From: Nostoc sp. TCL240-02
Lineage (GTDB): Bacteria > Cyanobacteriota > Cyanobacteriia > Cyanobacteriales > Nostocaceae
NCBI RefSeq assembly: GCF_013343235.1
Contig: NZ_CP040094.1
Span: 6,877,001-6,941,000 of the forward strand
Length of the DNA stretch: 64,000 nt
Direction of reading: 5' to 3'
Shown one piece after another: positions 55,753-64,000 of the stretch. The stretch's first letter is position 1. Each line of letters starts with the position of its first letter. A program made the translations under genes and the position numbers. The notes beneath the pieces were generated by a model. It was not told the origin of the DNA. It did not search any database and was given only the letters and a program-made list of their open reading frames with translations.

Positions 55753-57885
55753 ATGTCTTACGAACCCCTGCACCACAAATATCGCCCCAAAAGTTTTGCT
55801 GAACTGGTGGGACAAGAGGCGATCGCTACCACCCTCACGAATGCGATCGGCACATCCAAAATTGCCCCCGCCTATTTATTCACTGGGCCAAGAGGTACGG
55901 GGAAAACTTCTAGTGCCCGGATTTTGGCTAAATCTCTCAATTGTCTCAAAAGCGACAAGCCCACTGCTGAACCCTGCGGCGTGTGTGATGTTTGTCAGGG
56001 AATCACCAAGGGTTACGCCTTAGATGTAATTGAAATCGATGCCGCTAGTAACACTGGTGTCGATAATATCCGCGAGTTGATTGAAAAAGCTCAGTTTGCT
56101 CCTGTGCAGTGTCGTTACAAAGTTTATGTAATCGATGAATGCCACATGCTCAGTACCCAAGCATTCAACGCGCTACTTAAGACCCTAGAAGAACCACCGA
56201 GACACGTAGTTTTTGTATTGGCGACAACAGACCCGCAACGGGTGTTACCAACGATTATTTCACGCTGTCAAAGGTTTGATTTTAGACGCATTCAATTAGA
56301 AGCGATGGTTAAGCATTTAAGTGCGATCGCCTTTAAAGAAAATATTCATATTTCGCCCGATGCCGTAACCCTGGTAGCCCAACTTTCTCAGGGAGGATTA
56401 CGGGATGCTGAAAGTTTACTCGATCAATTGGGTTTGTTAGCGGGTGAAGTGACACCGGATCGAGTTTGGGATTTGGTGGGGACAGTAAGCGAACAGGACT
56501 TACTGGGACTTTTAAATGCGATCGCTCAAGATAAACCCGAAGCAGTTCTTGACAATACCCACAAAATTCTTGATCGTGGTCGAGAACCCCTAATTCTTCT
56601 GCAAAATCTCGCCGCATTCTACCGCGATTTACTCATAGCCAAAACAGCACCCAACCGCCACGATTTGGTTGCTTGTACTCAGCAAACCTGGACAGCATTG
56701 GTTGAGTTTGCTCAATACTTCGATATGAGCGTGATTTTGCTAGGACAAGAACACCTGCGAAAAGCTGAAGTGCAAATTAAAAACAGTACTCAGCCGCGTT
56801 TGTGGTTGGAAGTAACATTACTAGGATTGTTACCCAGTGCAACGACTAATATTCAACCACAAGCCCCAAATATCGCGCCACGAGTGACTCCACCTGCTGT
56901 ATCTCTAAGCTATCCTCCAGCAGTTGCCCAAAATCATGTAGTCTCTTCTTTGCCGATAGCTGAACCGCAAACAAACCATAATTCTACACTTCGACAAGGC
57001 TCAGTGACCGCAAACCATCAGGTAGCGGCTGCCCAAAATCAGCCCGTCACTTCATCTCCCCCAGTTGAACAGCAAACAAATCACAATTCTGCTGCTAACT
57101 CTGTTTCACCACCAACCCCAGAACCTGTAGCTGTTTCTGTGTCACCTGTAAACGTTGAACCAGTAACTTCAGAAGTTGCTGGGGAAGAACAATATGATTT
57201 AACTCAGGTTTGGCAACAGGTGCGTGCTAATTTTCCGATGCCCTCCAGACAAGCTTTACTGGGGCAAATGTGCCAGCTAATAGAGTTTAACGGTACTGTA
57301 GCGCGTATTGCTGTCAAAGGGGCTAAGTGGTACGAGACACTAAAATCCGATCTCCCAATGATGAAGACAGCTTTCCAAAAGACTTTTGGGTGTGAAGTTC
57401 AGGTAAATCTGGAACAAGTAAGCTCTGTAACTCCTACCTCAGCCAAAAAAAATCCTCCGCCAAAAGACTCTAGTCGCGTTCAGCAAGCAGCTACTCCTAC
57501 TTATAACCAGCAAATTTCGCCTCCAGCGCCAGTACCACAGCCAGCAACGCCAGCACCAGCACCACTAAAAACCGAGCCGACAGCAAGCAACGGAAATGGT
57601 GTAAATAGAAATGGTGTAAATGGAAATGGTGTAAATAGAAATGGGGCAAATGGAAATGGTGTAAATGGAAATGGGGCAAATAGAAATGGGGCGCAAAATT
57701 TGCCTCCGCAGCCACAGCAAACACCTGCACCTGATTGGGAAGTTGATGAAGTAGCGATCGCTGCTCAACGTCTAGCAGTATTTTTCAACGGAGAAATTAT
57801 CCGCTTTGCAGATGATTTCCCAGAATTCTCTGATTCCATGACTACACCTGAATGGGTAGAGGAATCAGAAGTTGATGATGAATAA
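55753..57885 (+). CDS. dnaX: DNA polymerase III subunit gamma/tau
   Basis: 710 aa from the ATG at 55753 (MSYEPLHHKYRPKSFAELVG); a start at 55726 adds nine residues. Clamp-loader AAA+ features are intact: Walker A GPRGTGKTSSARILA near residue 45, the zinc module CGVCDVCQG, Walker B VYVIDECHMLS and the SRC sensor ISRCQRFDF. A second conserved region (YDLTQVWQQVRANFPMPSRQ) lies at about residues 480-560, then a Pro-rich stretch and a run of NGV/NGN repeats at residues 613-645 and a short acidic tail. No intein is present. An A8 run at 57445-57452 could allow frame slippage to a TAG at 57471. Confidence 0.95.
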   Translation: MSYEPLHHKYRPKSFAELVGQEAIATTLTNAIGTSKIAPAYLFTGPRGTGKTSSARILAKSLNCLKSDKPTAEPCGVCDVCQGITKGYALDVIEIDAASNTGVDNIRELIEKAQFAPVQCRYKVYVIDECHMLSTQAFNALLKTLEEPPRHVVFVLATTDPQRVLPTIISRCQRFDFRRIQLEAMVKHLSAIAFKENIHISPDAVTLVAQLSQGGLRDAESLLDQLGLLAGEVTPDRVWDLVGTVSEQDLLGLLNAIAQDKPEAVLDNTHKILDRGREPLILLQNLAAFYRDLLIAKTAPNRHDLVACTQQTWTALVEFAQYFDMSVILLGQEHLRKAEVQIKNSTQPRLWLEVTLLGLLPSATTNIQPQAPNIAPRVTPPAVSLSYPPAVAQNHVVSSLPIAEPQTNHNSTLRQGSVTANHQVAAAQNQPVTSSPPVEQQTNHNSAANSVSPPTPEPVAVSVSPVNVEPVTSEVAGEEQYDLTQVWQQVRANFPMPSRQALLGQMCQLIEFNGTVARIAVKGAKWYETLKSDLPMMKTAFQKTFGCEVQVNLEQVSSVTPTSAKKNPPPKDSSRVQQAATPTYNQQISPPAPVPQPATPAPAPLKTEPTASNGNGVNRNGVNGNGVNRNGANGNGVNGNGANRNGAQNLPPQPQQTPAPDWEVDEVAIAAQRLAVFFNGEIIRFADDFPEFSDSMTTPEWVEESEVDDE
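57590..57695 (+). repeat. Asn-Gly-rich minisatellite inside dnaX
   Basis: About seven 12-15-bp units of the type AATGGTGTAAATGGA encode alternating NGV/RNGA residues. It is in frame, in the linker before the C-terminal peptide. Confidence 0.8.
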
Positions 57886-57889
57886 ATTG

Positions 57890-58048
57890 GGTATGGGGGA
57901 TAGGGCATTGGGCATTGGGCATGAAGAAGAGACAAGCTAGATAAGGAAGAGGGGGAAGACAAGGGAGAAACTTATTCAATCCCTCTTTTCCCAGTTCCCA
58001 GTCCCCAGTCCCCAGTCCCCAGTCCCTACTATTCCCCATTCCCAGTAT
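57890..58048. repeat. Dispersed purine-rich/pyrimidine-rich inverted repeat, copy 3
   Basis: GGGCATT heptamers, then AAGAAGAGACAAGC, a G/A-rich arm, the AT core GAAACTTATTCAATCCC and a CCCCAGT heptamer run. It overlaps the last 20 bp of the MGlcDAG synthase gene on the minus strand. Confidence 0.65.
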
Positions 58049-59435
58049 GCAAAGTTTTCACCCATTTTAGGCGCTTTGGTCTTACTGACATCCGGGCAGT
58101 AGTACTGCTCATGACGACCAACCAGTGCAACATATATAAACTGCCACGCAGGGTTTGCACTAGCATCGTAAGATATGTAGAAAGTGAGAATTTTTGATCT
58201 TGACGTATGCGCGTTAGACCTGTGTACATCCCTACCATCGACATGGTAACGGACAAGCCTGTAATGGGACTTAACATTGGTGGACGATGACGGGCGATCG
58301 CCATTAACAAATCTGGTACTGCTGCTGTCGGCAAGATATACATAATCAGCATAAAAATCAGCAAATCCCAGCTTTTGCGCCATCCCATGCGATTTTTGAG
58401 AATTAAATCCCAATAATCCAAATAGCGTTGATAACCGCCTTCTGCCCATCGGTTGCGTTGATGCCAAAGTGCGATCGCATTTGTTACACCTTCTTCTTGC
58501 ACTGCTGGATGGAAAACACACTCAATATCCCACTTATCCAAATGCAAGCGGATTGTCAAATCCAAATCATCGGTAATGGTTTCCTCATTCCAGCCACCGC
58601 AGCTTTGCAAGGCTGAACGCCTGACAAATTGACCATTGCCTCGCAATTCGCCAATACCGCCAAGGGCAGTGCGCTGTTGCTGAAACCAGGTATCAAGGGC
58701 CATTTCGGCCATTTGCCCCTTAGTCCAAAAGTTATCTTTAGCGTTGGCGATAGCTTTTCGCACCTGCACCGCCCCCACCTTTTCTCTTTGGAATAAGGGT
58801 ATTACTTGTTGCAGCATATCTGGTGTAACTTGAGCATCGGCATCAAAGACTGCTATGATGTCGCCCTTTGTCAGAGGCAATACCTGATTTAACGCCCCCG
58901 ATTTGCCGCCACTAGCTTCTGCTGAACGCTTTAGTACTTTCAGTTGATCGTGTTTCTGCTCTAGTTCTGCTAATAAATGTGGTGTGCTATCACTGCTGCG
59001 ATCGTCAATAATCCATACTTCATACTGCCCACCTGGATATTCCAGATTACAAAGATTTTTGACTAATTTTGCAATTACTGCCTCTTCATTTTTCGCAGCT
59101 ACTAACACAGATACAAAGGGCAAATCCCCCTGTATTTCTTTTGGATAGCGACGAGATTTAGTAAACACGACCACCAAGGCATGAAATCCTAGAATGGTGG
59201 TCAGTCCTAGAATAAATATGGAAGCCCAAGAAACTAAATGTAGAGCGATCGTGCCACTCCAGACGATAGTCAAGACTAGAGCTGCTTTGCCTCTACGACC
59301 TTGAAACCGGGATGGTAGAGACATAGGATCTGTCTCTAACACTGACTCCTCATCTACTGATAGGTCAGACAACAAGGAGTTGAGCGGATCAAGCTCTTGA
59401 TAAGAATCTTCTTCGGGCCAGGAATTCGCTGGCAT
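58029..59435 (-). CDS. mgdA: Beta-monoglucosyldiacylglycerol synthase (GT2)
   Basis: 468 aa. The processive-type GT2 motifs are present: VAAKNEEAVIAKL near residue 115, AVFDADAQVTP (DxD) near residue 200, ETITDDLDLTIRLHL near residue 288, and the QRNRWAEGGYQRYLDYW motif near residue 333. Two hydrophobic segments precede (residues 50-85) and several follow (365-420) the catalytic domain, so it is membrane-bound. The N-terminus LDPLNSLLSDLSVDEE and the end KRLKWVKTLHTG agree with the cyanobacterial MGlcDAG synthase as I recall it, which uses UDP-glucose for the first step of galactolipid synthesis in thylakoids. An epimerase is needed afterwards and is not encoded here. Confidence 0.88.
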   Translation of the reverse strand: MPANSWPEEDSYQELDPLNSLLSDLSVDEESVLETDPMSLPSRFQGRRGKAALVLTIVWSGTIALHLVSWASIFILGLTTILGFHALVVVFTKSRRYPKEIQGDLPFVSVLVAAKNEEAVIAKLVKNLCNLEYPGGQYEVWIIDDRSSDSTPHLLAELEQKHDQLKVLKRSAEASGGKSGALNQVLPLTKGDIIAVFDADAQVTPDMLQQVIPLFQREKVGAVQVRKAIANAKDNFWTKGQMAEMALDTWFQQQRTALGGIGELRGNGQFVRRSALQSCGGWNEETITDDLDLTIRLHLDKWDIECVFHPAVQEEGVTNAIALWHQRNRWAEGGYQRYLDYWDLILKNRMGWRKSWDLLIFMLIMYILPTAAVPDLLMAIARHRPPMLSPITGLSVTMSMVGMYTGLTRIRQDQKFSLSTYLTMLVQTLRGSLYMLHWLVVMSSTTARMSVRPKRLKWVKTLHTGNGE

Positions 59436-59904
59436 AGGTTAGGTTGCTTGATTCAAAAACCAGTATTTGTCTACAGTTAGTAATTTTACGGACAAATATC
59501 CCTAAGCTACTTTTCCCGATTTTAATCGGAATGGGCAAACTGCAATACCCGCTATCCCTAAGCCAAAAGCCGCCGGGACTACTTTTGTTGTCACTGTCAC
59601 TCTGGGTAATTACTGAGCATTAACCACATTTGTTACTCTTAGACAGAGGCTTGATTCCTTTGATACCCACTTGGGCAGGAAGCTTGTAGAGTCGGACTTT
59701 CTCCAATGAGAATTCCGGTTTAGGCAAAGTGATACCAAGGTGACAGCAGCTTGTTATTGGGAGAAACAGTAATAATAACATCCACAAATTTATAGTGTGG
59801 GTTTTTTATGTTATGTTGTTGCGCCCAGCTGCGATCAAGTTAATGCAGCCTTATTGTAACCGAAATTTTAATATTTCTTAGCAGTAACTTCATTTATGCG
59901 GCAT

Positions 59905-60232
59905 GAGAAGAGGCAGAGGGGCGGGGAGCAGGCTGACAGGTGTAGGTTTTTTATTTGTGCATGAGTGGGCACTCTCAAACAGAGTTCTAAACGTGGTTCA
60001 AATAACGAAATTTCGTTCTTGGGTGGGAAATCAGAAATTAACATTTGAGTTATCAACCAACGGAAAAACCCTATTTCAGCCACATTTGTTAAATACCTAC
60101 ACCTGTGAGAGGGGAGGTAGGGGGACAAGGGGGAATTATTGAACAAGTCTCTCTCTTGTCTCCCCCCTCTTCCTTGTCTCCCTTGTATCCCTTGTCTCTT
60201 CTTCATGTTCAATTCCCAATCCCACTCCCTCT
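59905..60232. repeat. Dispersed purine-rich/pyrimidine-rich inverted repeat, copy 4 (split)
   Basis: Left part 59905-59936 (AGAAGAGGCAGAGGGGCGGGG) and right part 60106-60232, with the core GGGAATTATTGAACAAGTCTC and a pyrimidine arm ending CTTGTCTCTTCTTCAT. Removing the MITE restores the layout of copies 1-3. Confidence 0.7.
59937..60105. mobile_element. 169-bp MITE with CAGGTGTAGGT terminal inverted repeats
   Basis: CAGGTGTAGGT at 59937-59947 is inverted at 60095-60105, and partial complementarity continues inward (TTTGTG/CACATTTG). TGA occurs directly outside both ends (59934-59936 and 60106-60108), a 3-bp target duplication. No coding capacity. It splits copy 4 of the dispersed repeat. Confidence 0.8.
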
Positions 60233-60323
60233 TTCTACTGTGTGCTTTAGACACATCTTTTGGGAACACTACTAACATCCACTAATATCCCTAGTTGCCA
60301 ACTAACTTGAGGAATATTTAACC

Positions 60324-60698
60324 ATGTCTATTGAGCAACTCCAGCCTGCTAATCAACAACAAGCCAGTGTTTACTTACCTTATGTCCAAGGCACTAAGCG
60401 CAATTTTTTACCCTATGCCATTAGTCTTTATCAAAAAGGGGTTTTGGAGGGACACAGGAAGATAGAAGCTAGTGAACATGTCCCCTTTGTCGCATCTTGG
60501 AATGTTGCTACTTTACCCTCTGACTTAACCCGTTGCCGAATTCAGTTTGATGGCAATGCTGACTTGAGTTACGAACTAATGATGGCTAGTTTCGAGTTTA
60601 TTAATTTTTTAATTGAAGTTATGGACAACTATAAACGCCATCGCTTGACCGATTTTTCACAACCGTTTTACCGCAAGCTACTGCGTATAGATGATTGA
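60324..60698 (+). CDS. Small conserved cyanobacterial protein, EbsA-like
   Basis: 124 aa, no signal peptide, no membrane segment. The sequence (VYLPYVQGTKRNFLPYAISLYQ, HVPFVASWNVATLPSDLTRC, FDGNADLSYELMMASFEF) resembles the small protein annotated as EbsA in cyanobacteria, which takes part in type IV pilus assembly and biofilm control through PilB and Hfq in Synechococcus elongatus. I am about 60% sure of this match from memory. The ORF has a normal start, a good composition and an immediate strong terminator, so it is a real single-gene unit. Confidence 0.7.
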   Translation: MSIEQLQPANQQQASVYLPYVQGTKRNFLPYAISLYQKGVLEGHRKIEASEHVPFVASWNVATLPSDLTRCRIQFDGNADLSYELMMASFEFINFLIEVMDNYKRHRLTDFSQPFYRKLLRIDD

Positions 60699-60705
60699 TT
60701 AAACA

Positions 60706-60738
60706 CGAGCCGGACTTTTGCTAGTTCGGCTCGTTTTT
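60706..60738 (+). terminator. Rho-independent terminator
   Basis: CGAGCCGGAC at 60706-60715 pairs with GTTCGGCTCG at 60724-60733 (one mismatch pair) over an 8-base loop, then TTTTT. It ends the EbsA-like transcript 8 bp after the stop. Confidence 0.9.
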
Positions 60739-60780
60739 AAAACTATCCTGTGTGATTATAAAACTTACCAGCTTCTCACC

Positions 60781-60811
60781 TTAAAAACATCTTCATAGAA
60801 GATGTTTTTAA
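60781..60811. terminator. Perfect 14-bp AT-rich hairpin
   Basis: TTAAAAACATCTTC at 60781-60794 and its exact reverse complement at 60798-60811 around an ATA loop; T5 within the right arm and A5 within the left arm make it work as a terminator in either direction. A related AAAACATCTTC motif recurs at 60968. Confidence 0.6.
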
Positions 60812-60978
60812 AGTTTAATTTATTACTCGCCTGGGCAACTATTAAGTCACAGCTACATGAAACCTTATTTACCCACCTCTATAAGTTAGAAAAACCTTGG
60901 TTTTGGTTATTTCACGGAGGTGGACTCAGCTTTGTGTAGTAATAACTTTTAGTCATACGATACTTTCAAAACATCTTC

Positions 60979-61770
60979 TTAGGACAGATGTGTTTTTTTT
61001 CTTTTCAGAAGCATACCAAAACCAGCTACCAAAAAAGTGCCGAGAACGCTAGCGGGTTCTGGAATAGAAGTTTCATCAATAGGTACTTTGATTCTTAAAT
61101 TCGTCAGAGTAGCGTTAGTGATGTTCAAGGATGTTACAGTTGGCGAACCTGGGATATCAGACTGGAAATCAAAGACTGTGGGAGTTGAGCTACCATCGGC
61201 ATCGCTATATCGCACTCCATATCCACTTACTTCAAAAGTGCCCTGATACTGCTTTCCGGTGTCTGGATCGGTGACAGTACCAGCGTATAAGGCTTTTATG
61301 AAATTAAATTCATCCTGAACTACTCCTTGAAATTTGGTTCCTGCTAATTGTCCTTGGTATTTATAGGGTGTCAACTGACCACCAGAAAGAACCGGCGATG
61401 TGAGAACACCATCGAACGAGACAAAGGGAATACCTTTAAAGTCAACAAAGTAATGCAGACTTCCATCAGAGCGCGTTTCTACCTGCAAATAGTCTGACTG
61501 GTATACAGGAACATAATTAGGATTATTATTAGTACCTAAGTTCCGGTAATAAGTTCCAGTGTCATCCGTATCAATACGAGTAATACTGTTATTGAAATTT
61601 GGATTATTTCTGGGAAGTTCGATTGTTCCTGATAATGTGCCAGTGCTTTCAATTGTGATGAATTGAGCGGCAAAAGCACTTGCTCCACTTAAAGCGATCG
61701 TCGCTGCTGCTAAACAACTGCTGCTAAGAATTGCACAACCTAGCTTAATCCCTGATGAACTTACTTTCAT
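60979..61770 (-). CDS. PEP-CTERM exported protein
   Basis: 263 aa from the ATG at 61770, with AAGGAG about ten bases upstream (an earlier ATG at 61809 would precede the signal by 13 residues). Residues 1-33 are a signal peptide (CAILSSSCLAAATIALSGASAFAAQ has the hydrophobic core in its middle). The C-terminus carries the sorting signal: SIPEPASVLGTFLVAGFG, then LLKRKK, i.e. PEP, a membrane helix and a basic cluster. The mature part is Gly/Thr-rich with no recognised enzyme domain. It should be sorted by exosortase to the outer envelope or sheath. No exosortase is in the window. Confidence 0.85.
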   Translation of the reverse strand: MKVSSSGIKLGCAILSSSCLAAATIALSGASAFAAQFITIESTGTLSGTIELPRNNPNFNNSITRIDTDDTGTYYRNLGTNNNPNYVPVYQSDYLQVETRSDGSLHYFVDFKGIPFVSFDGVLTSPVLSGGQLTPYKYQGQLAGTKFQGVVQDEFNFIKALYAGTVTDPDTGKQYQGTFEVSGYGVRYSDADGSSTPTVFDFQSDIPGSPTVTSLNITNATLTNLRIKVPIDETSIPEPASVLGTFLVAGFGMLLKRKKTHLS

Positions 61771-62038
61771 TAACAACTTGCTCCTTGAAGCGCCGATATA
61801 AACACACATAATGCGCTGAGATTTATTTAAAATTTTTCTCAGGCACAGTTTATTATTCCCAAGTTTGTGAAGTAAGCTTCATCGAAAACAAAAAATATTT
61901 TTATCAAAAGCGGGAACATTTTATCTAGATTGTGCTTAAACCTCAACAATATTTATGATAAGCCTATTAATTTTAGTTTTTTTAGCTGAATTTAACTAGC
62001 GTTTCTCCTGCAAAATAAAGTAATACAGAGAAATTTTT
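61771..62038. other. Intergenic region before the PEP-CTERM gene
   Basis: AT-rich, about 270 bp between two minus-strand genes; no gene or repeat seen. It should contain the PEP-CTERM promoter and the end of the RloB-like transcript. Confidence 0.35.
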
Positions 62039-62671
62039 CTAACTATTCTTTAAGCTTAATAAAATACTAATCAGTTTAGGCAAGCCACTACAGCAGGGAT
62101 TTGAATGCTCAGATAATTCATTCCGTTCTATCTGCTTTGCCATCTTCTCAGCACGTTGAATCGCTTGTTCAGTTAATGATTTCAATGGTTTTGGATACAA
62201 GCACATTGATTTGTCATAGTTGAGTATATGCTTGCCGAGTAAATTAACTAACCTATCACGATTGATTTGTGCAAAATGGTCTTGAAAGTGAATTAAATAC
62301 CAGAGTTCAAAACAAGGATTTGTAATTGCGAGATTAATCTTTTGGCTTGTAGCTCGATTTATTGCACTTTGCCAATTTTCCAGACTCTTTTCAATATGCT
62401 CATCTCCGTCAAAAACGGCCCAAGCCATATCATCTTTACTCCATTGCTGATTATCTGTCCTCTGCTGTCGTTCTTCGATGAGTCTTTCAATAATGCTACG
62501 TGGATCAGTTTTGTTTTGATGAGGCAATACAATAATATCTAAAGTTGATGAACGTAATTCATTGCGGATACTATTGAAATAAATTGGTTCTGTTTTACTT
62601 CCTTCACAAGCAATTAGTATTTTCTGAGCAATATTCCTGCTAGGTGGGCGACGATTTAACTTTCTTGGCAC
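62039..62671 (-). CDS. rloB: RloB-family protein (Toprim-like), second gene of a defence pair
   Basis: 210 aa from a GTG at 62671 that overlaps the end of the ATPase gene by 16 bp. The RloB pattern is present: ILIACEGSKTEPIYFNSIR near residue 17 (Glu of a Toprim fold), AWAVFDGDEHIEKSLE near residue 83 (Asp-x-Asp), and ITNPCFELWYLIHF near residue 118. Such proteins are paired with AAA ATPases in restriction-linked loci (RloA/RloB) and in the AbiL abortive-infection type. The nuclease role is inferred from the Toprim-like motifs. Confidence 0.8.
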   Translation of the reverse strand: MPRKLNRRPPSRNIAQKILIACEGSKTEPIYFNSIRNELRSSTLDIIVLPHQNKTDPRSIIERLIEERQQRTDNQQWSKDDMAWAVFDGDEHIEKSLENWQSAINRATSQKINLAITNPCFELWYLIHFQDHFAQINRDRLVNLLGKHILNYDKSMCLYPKPLKSLTEQAIQRAEKMAKQIERNELSEHSNPCCSGLPKLISILLSLKNS

Positions 62672-63966
62672 TGCTCATCACCCTGTAAAATCATTTCCTC
62701 TTCAGATGGGAGAAACGGAACGGCTCCAAAACGACCATCTAAATAAGCTTTGTCAATTGCCAAATCATTTCGCACATGGAAATCAGTTAAGGGATACAAC
62801 TCAGTGCTTTGGTCAGGGCGCTTTTGTGTGAACCAAATTTGGTCACGGCGTAACAAGTTATTTCTTTGTAAGGTATGATCATGACTTGTCAAAATAAGTT
62901 GAGCGTTTTCTGGATTGGTTTTAGGATTTTGAAATATTCTGATAATACTTCTTACAATATTAGGATGAATATTTGTGCCTAATTCATCAACAATTGCCAA
63001 TCCTCCTATTTCCAGAGAGAATACTATGCGGAATGCCAATTGAAATAAGTGCTGAGTACCAAGAGACTCTTCATCGAAAAGCCAGTGGATTTCATTACCG
63101 TCATTAGTATTATGTACAGCATATATGTTATACCCAATCCGTTCATCAGATTTTTTTTTAAATTCTATTCTGGACAGTCCCGTATCGAATTTTTGTACAA
63201 TACTTAATGTTTCTTCAAGTAATTTATTGAAGAATGAAATATTTGGATTCTCCGTAATTACAGCTAAAAAGAAATCTTCAATCCTCAAACTGATTCCATG
63301 TGAAGCAGTTTTTAACCAATCTAAAAAAGACTGAATTTTATCTACTTTTAATTTTAATAATGTAGTAATAAATAACTCATTTTCTCTAATATTATCCTGA
63401 AGTTGATTATGCGCCCCAGCAAAATTATCACCAGTTTTCCATATAAATTTTTTGTTACTATTATCCCATTGACGAGAAAATAAACGGCGTGGACGCTTAG
63501 TTGTATTTAAAGCATAGTCCAATTTTTCTAAGAGTACATGATTCTGATCAAGTGCTAGAGAATATGTATAAATAGCATTATTAAATATAGTTCTTAACTC
63601 AAATCTTGTAGGGTTATGAATAGAGATACTATCTAATTTAAAAGGGTTTAATGTTGCATATTTAAAGATTCTCTGCAATGTCACTGCTTCCTGAGTACCA
63701 TGAACCATCATCAGCAATAAATAATCGAGAGCTTGGATAACATTACTCTTGCCTGACGCGTTAGCTCCAAAAATTGCCAGAACAGGTAAAAGCTCAATGT
63801 CCCATCCTTCAACATAATATCCAGGTGTGATTTCATGATCTGACTTCACTCGTTTGCGTTTGCTGCTTTGGCTTGTCTGACGATCGCTTTGTTTTTGAGC
63901 AACCGCACTTAGGGTTACAGGTTCTTTAATTGAGCGGTAGTTTTCAACCGTAAAATCTACAAGCAT
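62656..63966 (-). CDS. rloA: AAA/ABC-type ATPase, RloA-like
   Basis: 436 aa. The N-terminal MLVDFTVENYRSIKEPVTLS is typical of SMC-like AAA15/AAA21 ATPases. Walker A is FGANASGKSNVIQALD near residue 67; the signature-like ESLGTQHLFQLAF is near residue 302; Walker B with catalytic Glu-type end is GGLAIVDELGTNIHP near residue 320; and LILTSHDHTL carries the switch His. The gene overlaps the RloB-type gene by 16 bp, so the two are translated together. This is the layout of RloAB/AbiL-type anti-phage pairs. Nothing upstream of it within the 34 bp left in the window can be judged. Confidence 0.82.
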   Translation of the reverse strand: MLVDFTVENYRSIKEPVTLSAVAQKQSDRQTSQSSKRKRVKSDHEITPGYYVEGWDIELLPVLAIFGANASGKSNVIQALDYLLLMMVHGTQEAVTLQRIFKYATLNPFKLDSISIHNPTRFELRTIFNNAIYTYSLALDQNHVLLEKLDYALNTTKRPRRLFSRQWDNSNKKFIWKTGDNFAGAHNQLQDNIRENELFITTLLKLKVDKIQSFLDWLKTASHGISLRIEDFFLAVITENPNISFFNKLLEETLSIVQKFDTGLSRIEFKKKSDERIGYNIYAVHNTNDGNEIHWLFDEESLGTQHLFQLAFRIVFSLEIGGLAIVDELGTNIHPNIVRSIIRIFQNPKTNPENAQLILTSHDHTLQRNNLLRRDQIWFTQKRPDQSTELYPLTDFHVRNDLAIDKAYLDGRFGAVPFLPSEEEMILQGDEQCQES

Positions 63967-64000
63967 AATTCAAGCCGTACAAGGCAGTTTTTTGTGATTT

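Larger units (their letters stand above)
59436..60323. other. Long intergenic region with a repeat and a MITE
   Basis: About 890 bp without a gene. From 59436 to 59900 nothing is recognised apart from the promoter area of mgdA. The dispersed purine-rich repeat (copy 4) starts near 59905, is interrupted by a MITE at 59937-60105, and resumes from 60106 to 60232. The last 90 bp precede the gene at 60324. Confidence 0.55.

Noticed and set aside
57497..57730. His-rich frame on the minus strand (repeated HFHLPHFYLHH)
   Set aside because: It is the antisense shadow of the Asn-Gly repeat in dnaX; no ribosome site or family.
55753..57885. Intein in dnaX, as in some cyanobacteria
   Set aside because: The AAA+ core is continuous at its usual length, with no splicing blocks.

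Overview
The window reads as chromosomal DNA of a filamentous, phycoerythrin-making cyanobacterium of the Nostoc/Anabaena group. Signs are the very frequent HIP1 octamer GCGATCGC, tandem heptamer repeats (STRR type) between and inside genes, a phycoerythrin gene island, beta-monoglucosyldiacylglycerol synthase, a PEP-CTERM protein, and large TPR/CHAT and STAND-like proteins. Nostoc punctiforme or a near relative fits, but the species is inferred. No rRNA, tRNA or CRISPR array was seen.

Layout. 1-6.7 kb: end of a Pro-rich repeat protein, glutaminase, thioredoxin-NHL protein, HAD-DUF952 fusion, RluD-type pseudouridine synthase, a kinase-fold protein. 7.0-16.1 kb: the phycoerythrin island, with a CpcG-type rod-core linker, a HEXXH protein coupled to a CpeS-type bilin lyase, a very short nblA, cpeBA, cpeZ, a cpeF-like lyase behind a 79-aa gene, a DUF1838 protein and cpeY. 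Together these cover the pigment subunits, bilin attachment and chaperoning, attachment to the core, and (NblA) degradation. 16.4-25.4 kb: glgA, hemC, a histidine-kinase relic, an LprI-like protein, a YegS-type lipid kinase, a metallophosphoesterase and mutS. 25.4-32.6 kb: a mutS tail relic, an unknown three-gene cassette, an LpxB-like protein, a STAND-like TPR protein without a P-loop, and a lumenal pentapeptide protein. 32.8-37.6 kb: gcvT, gcvH, gcvP. 37.9-43.0 kb: a mobile-element scar with a CoiA-like gene broken by TGA, a deleted IS with 19-bp inverted repeats, and an Uma2 gene split near its start by an ISAs1-type element that itself carries a second IS. 43.1-50.5 kb: SpoIIM-like, a membrane protein, RDD, 2H phosphoesterase, holA, DUF4168, PAS-LuxR regulator, recR. 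50.6-55.4 kb: a 1321-aa TPR-CHAT protein and a short paralogue of its N-terminus. 55.7-64 kb: dnaX, MGlcDAG synthase, a MITE inside a dispersed repeat, an EbsA-like protein, a PEP-CTERM protein and a RloA/RloB-type defence pair.

The least explained parts are the unknown genes inside the phycoerythrin island, the CHAT pair, the 25.6-27.6 kb cassette, and the repeats that have entered the coding sequences of mutS, gcvP and the LpxB-like gene. The nested insertion at 40.1-43.0 kb can be read base by base, including both target-site duplications and the original reading frames.
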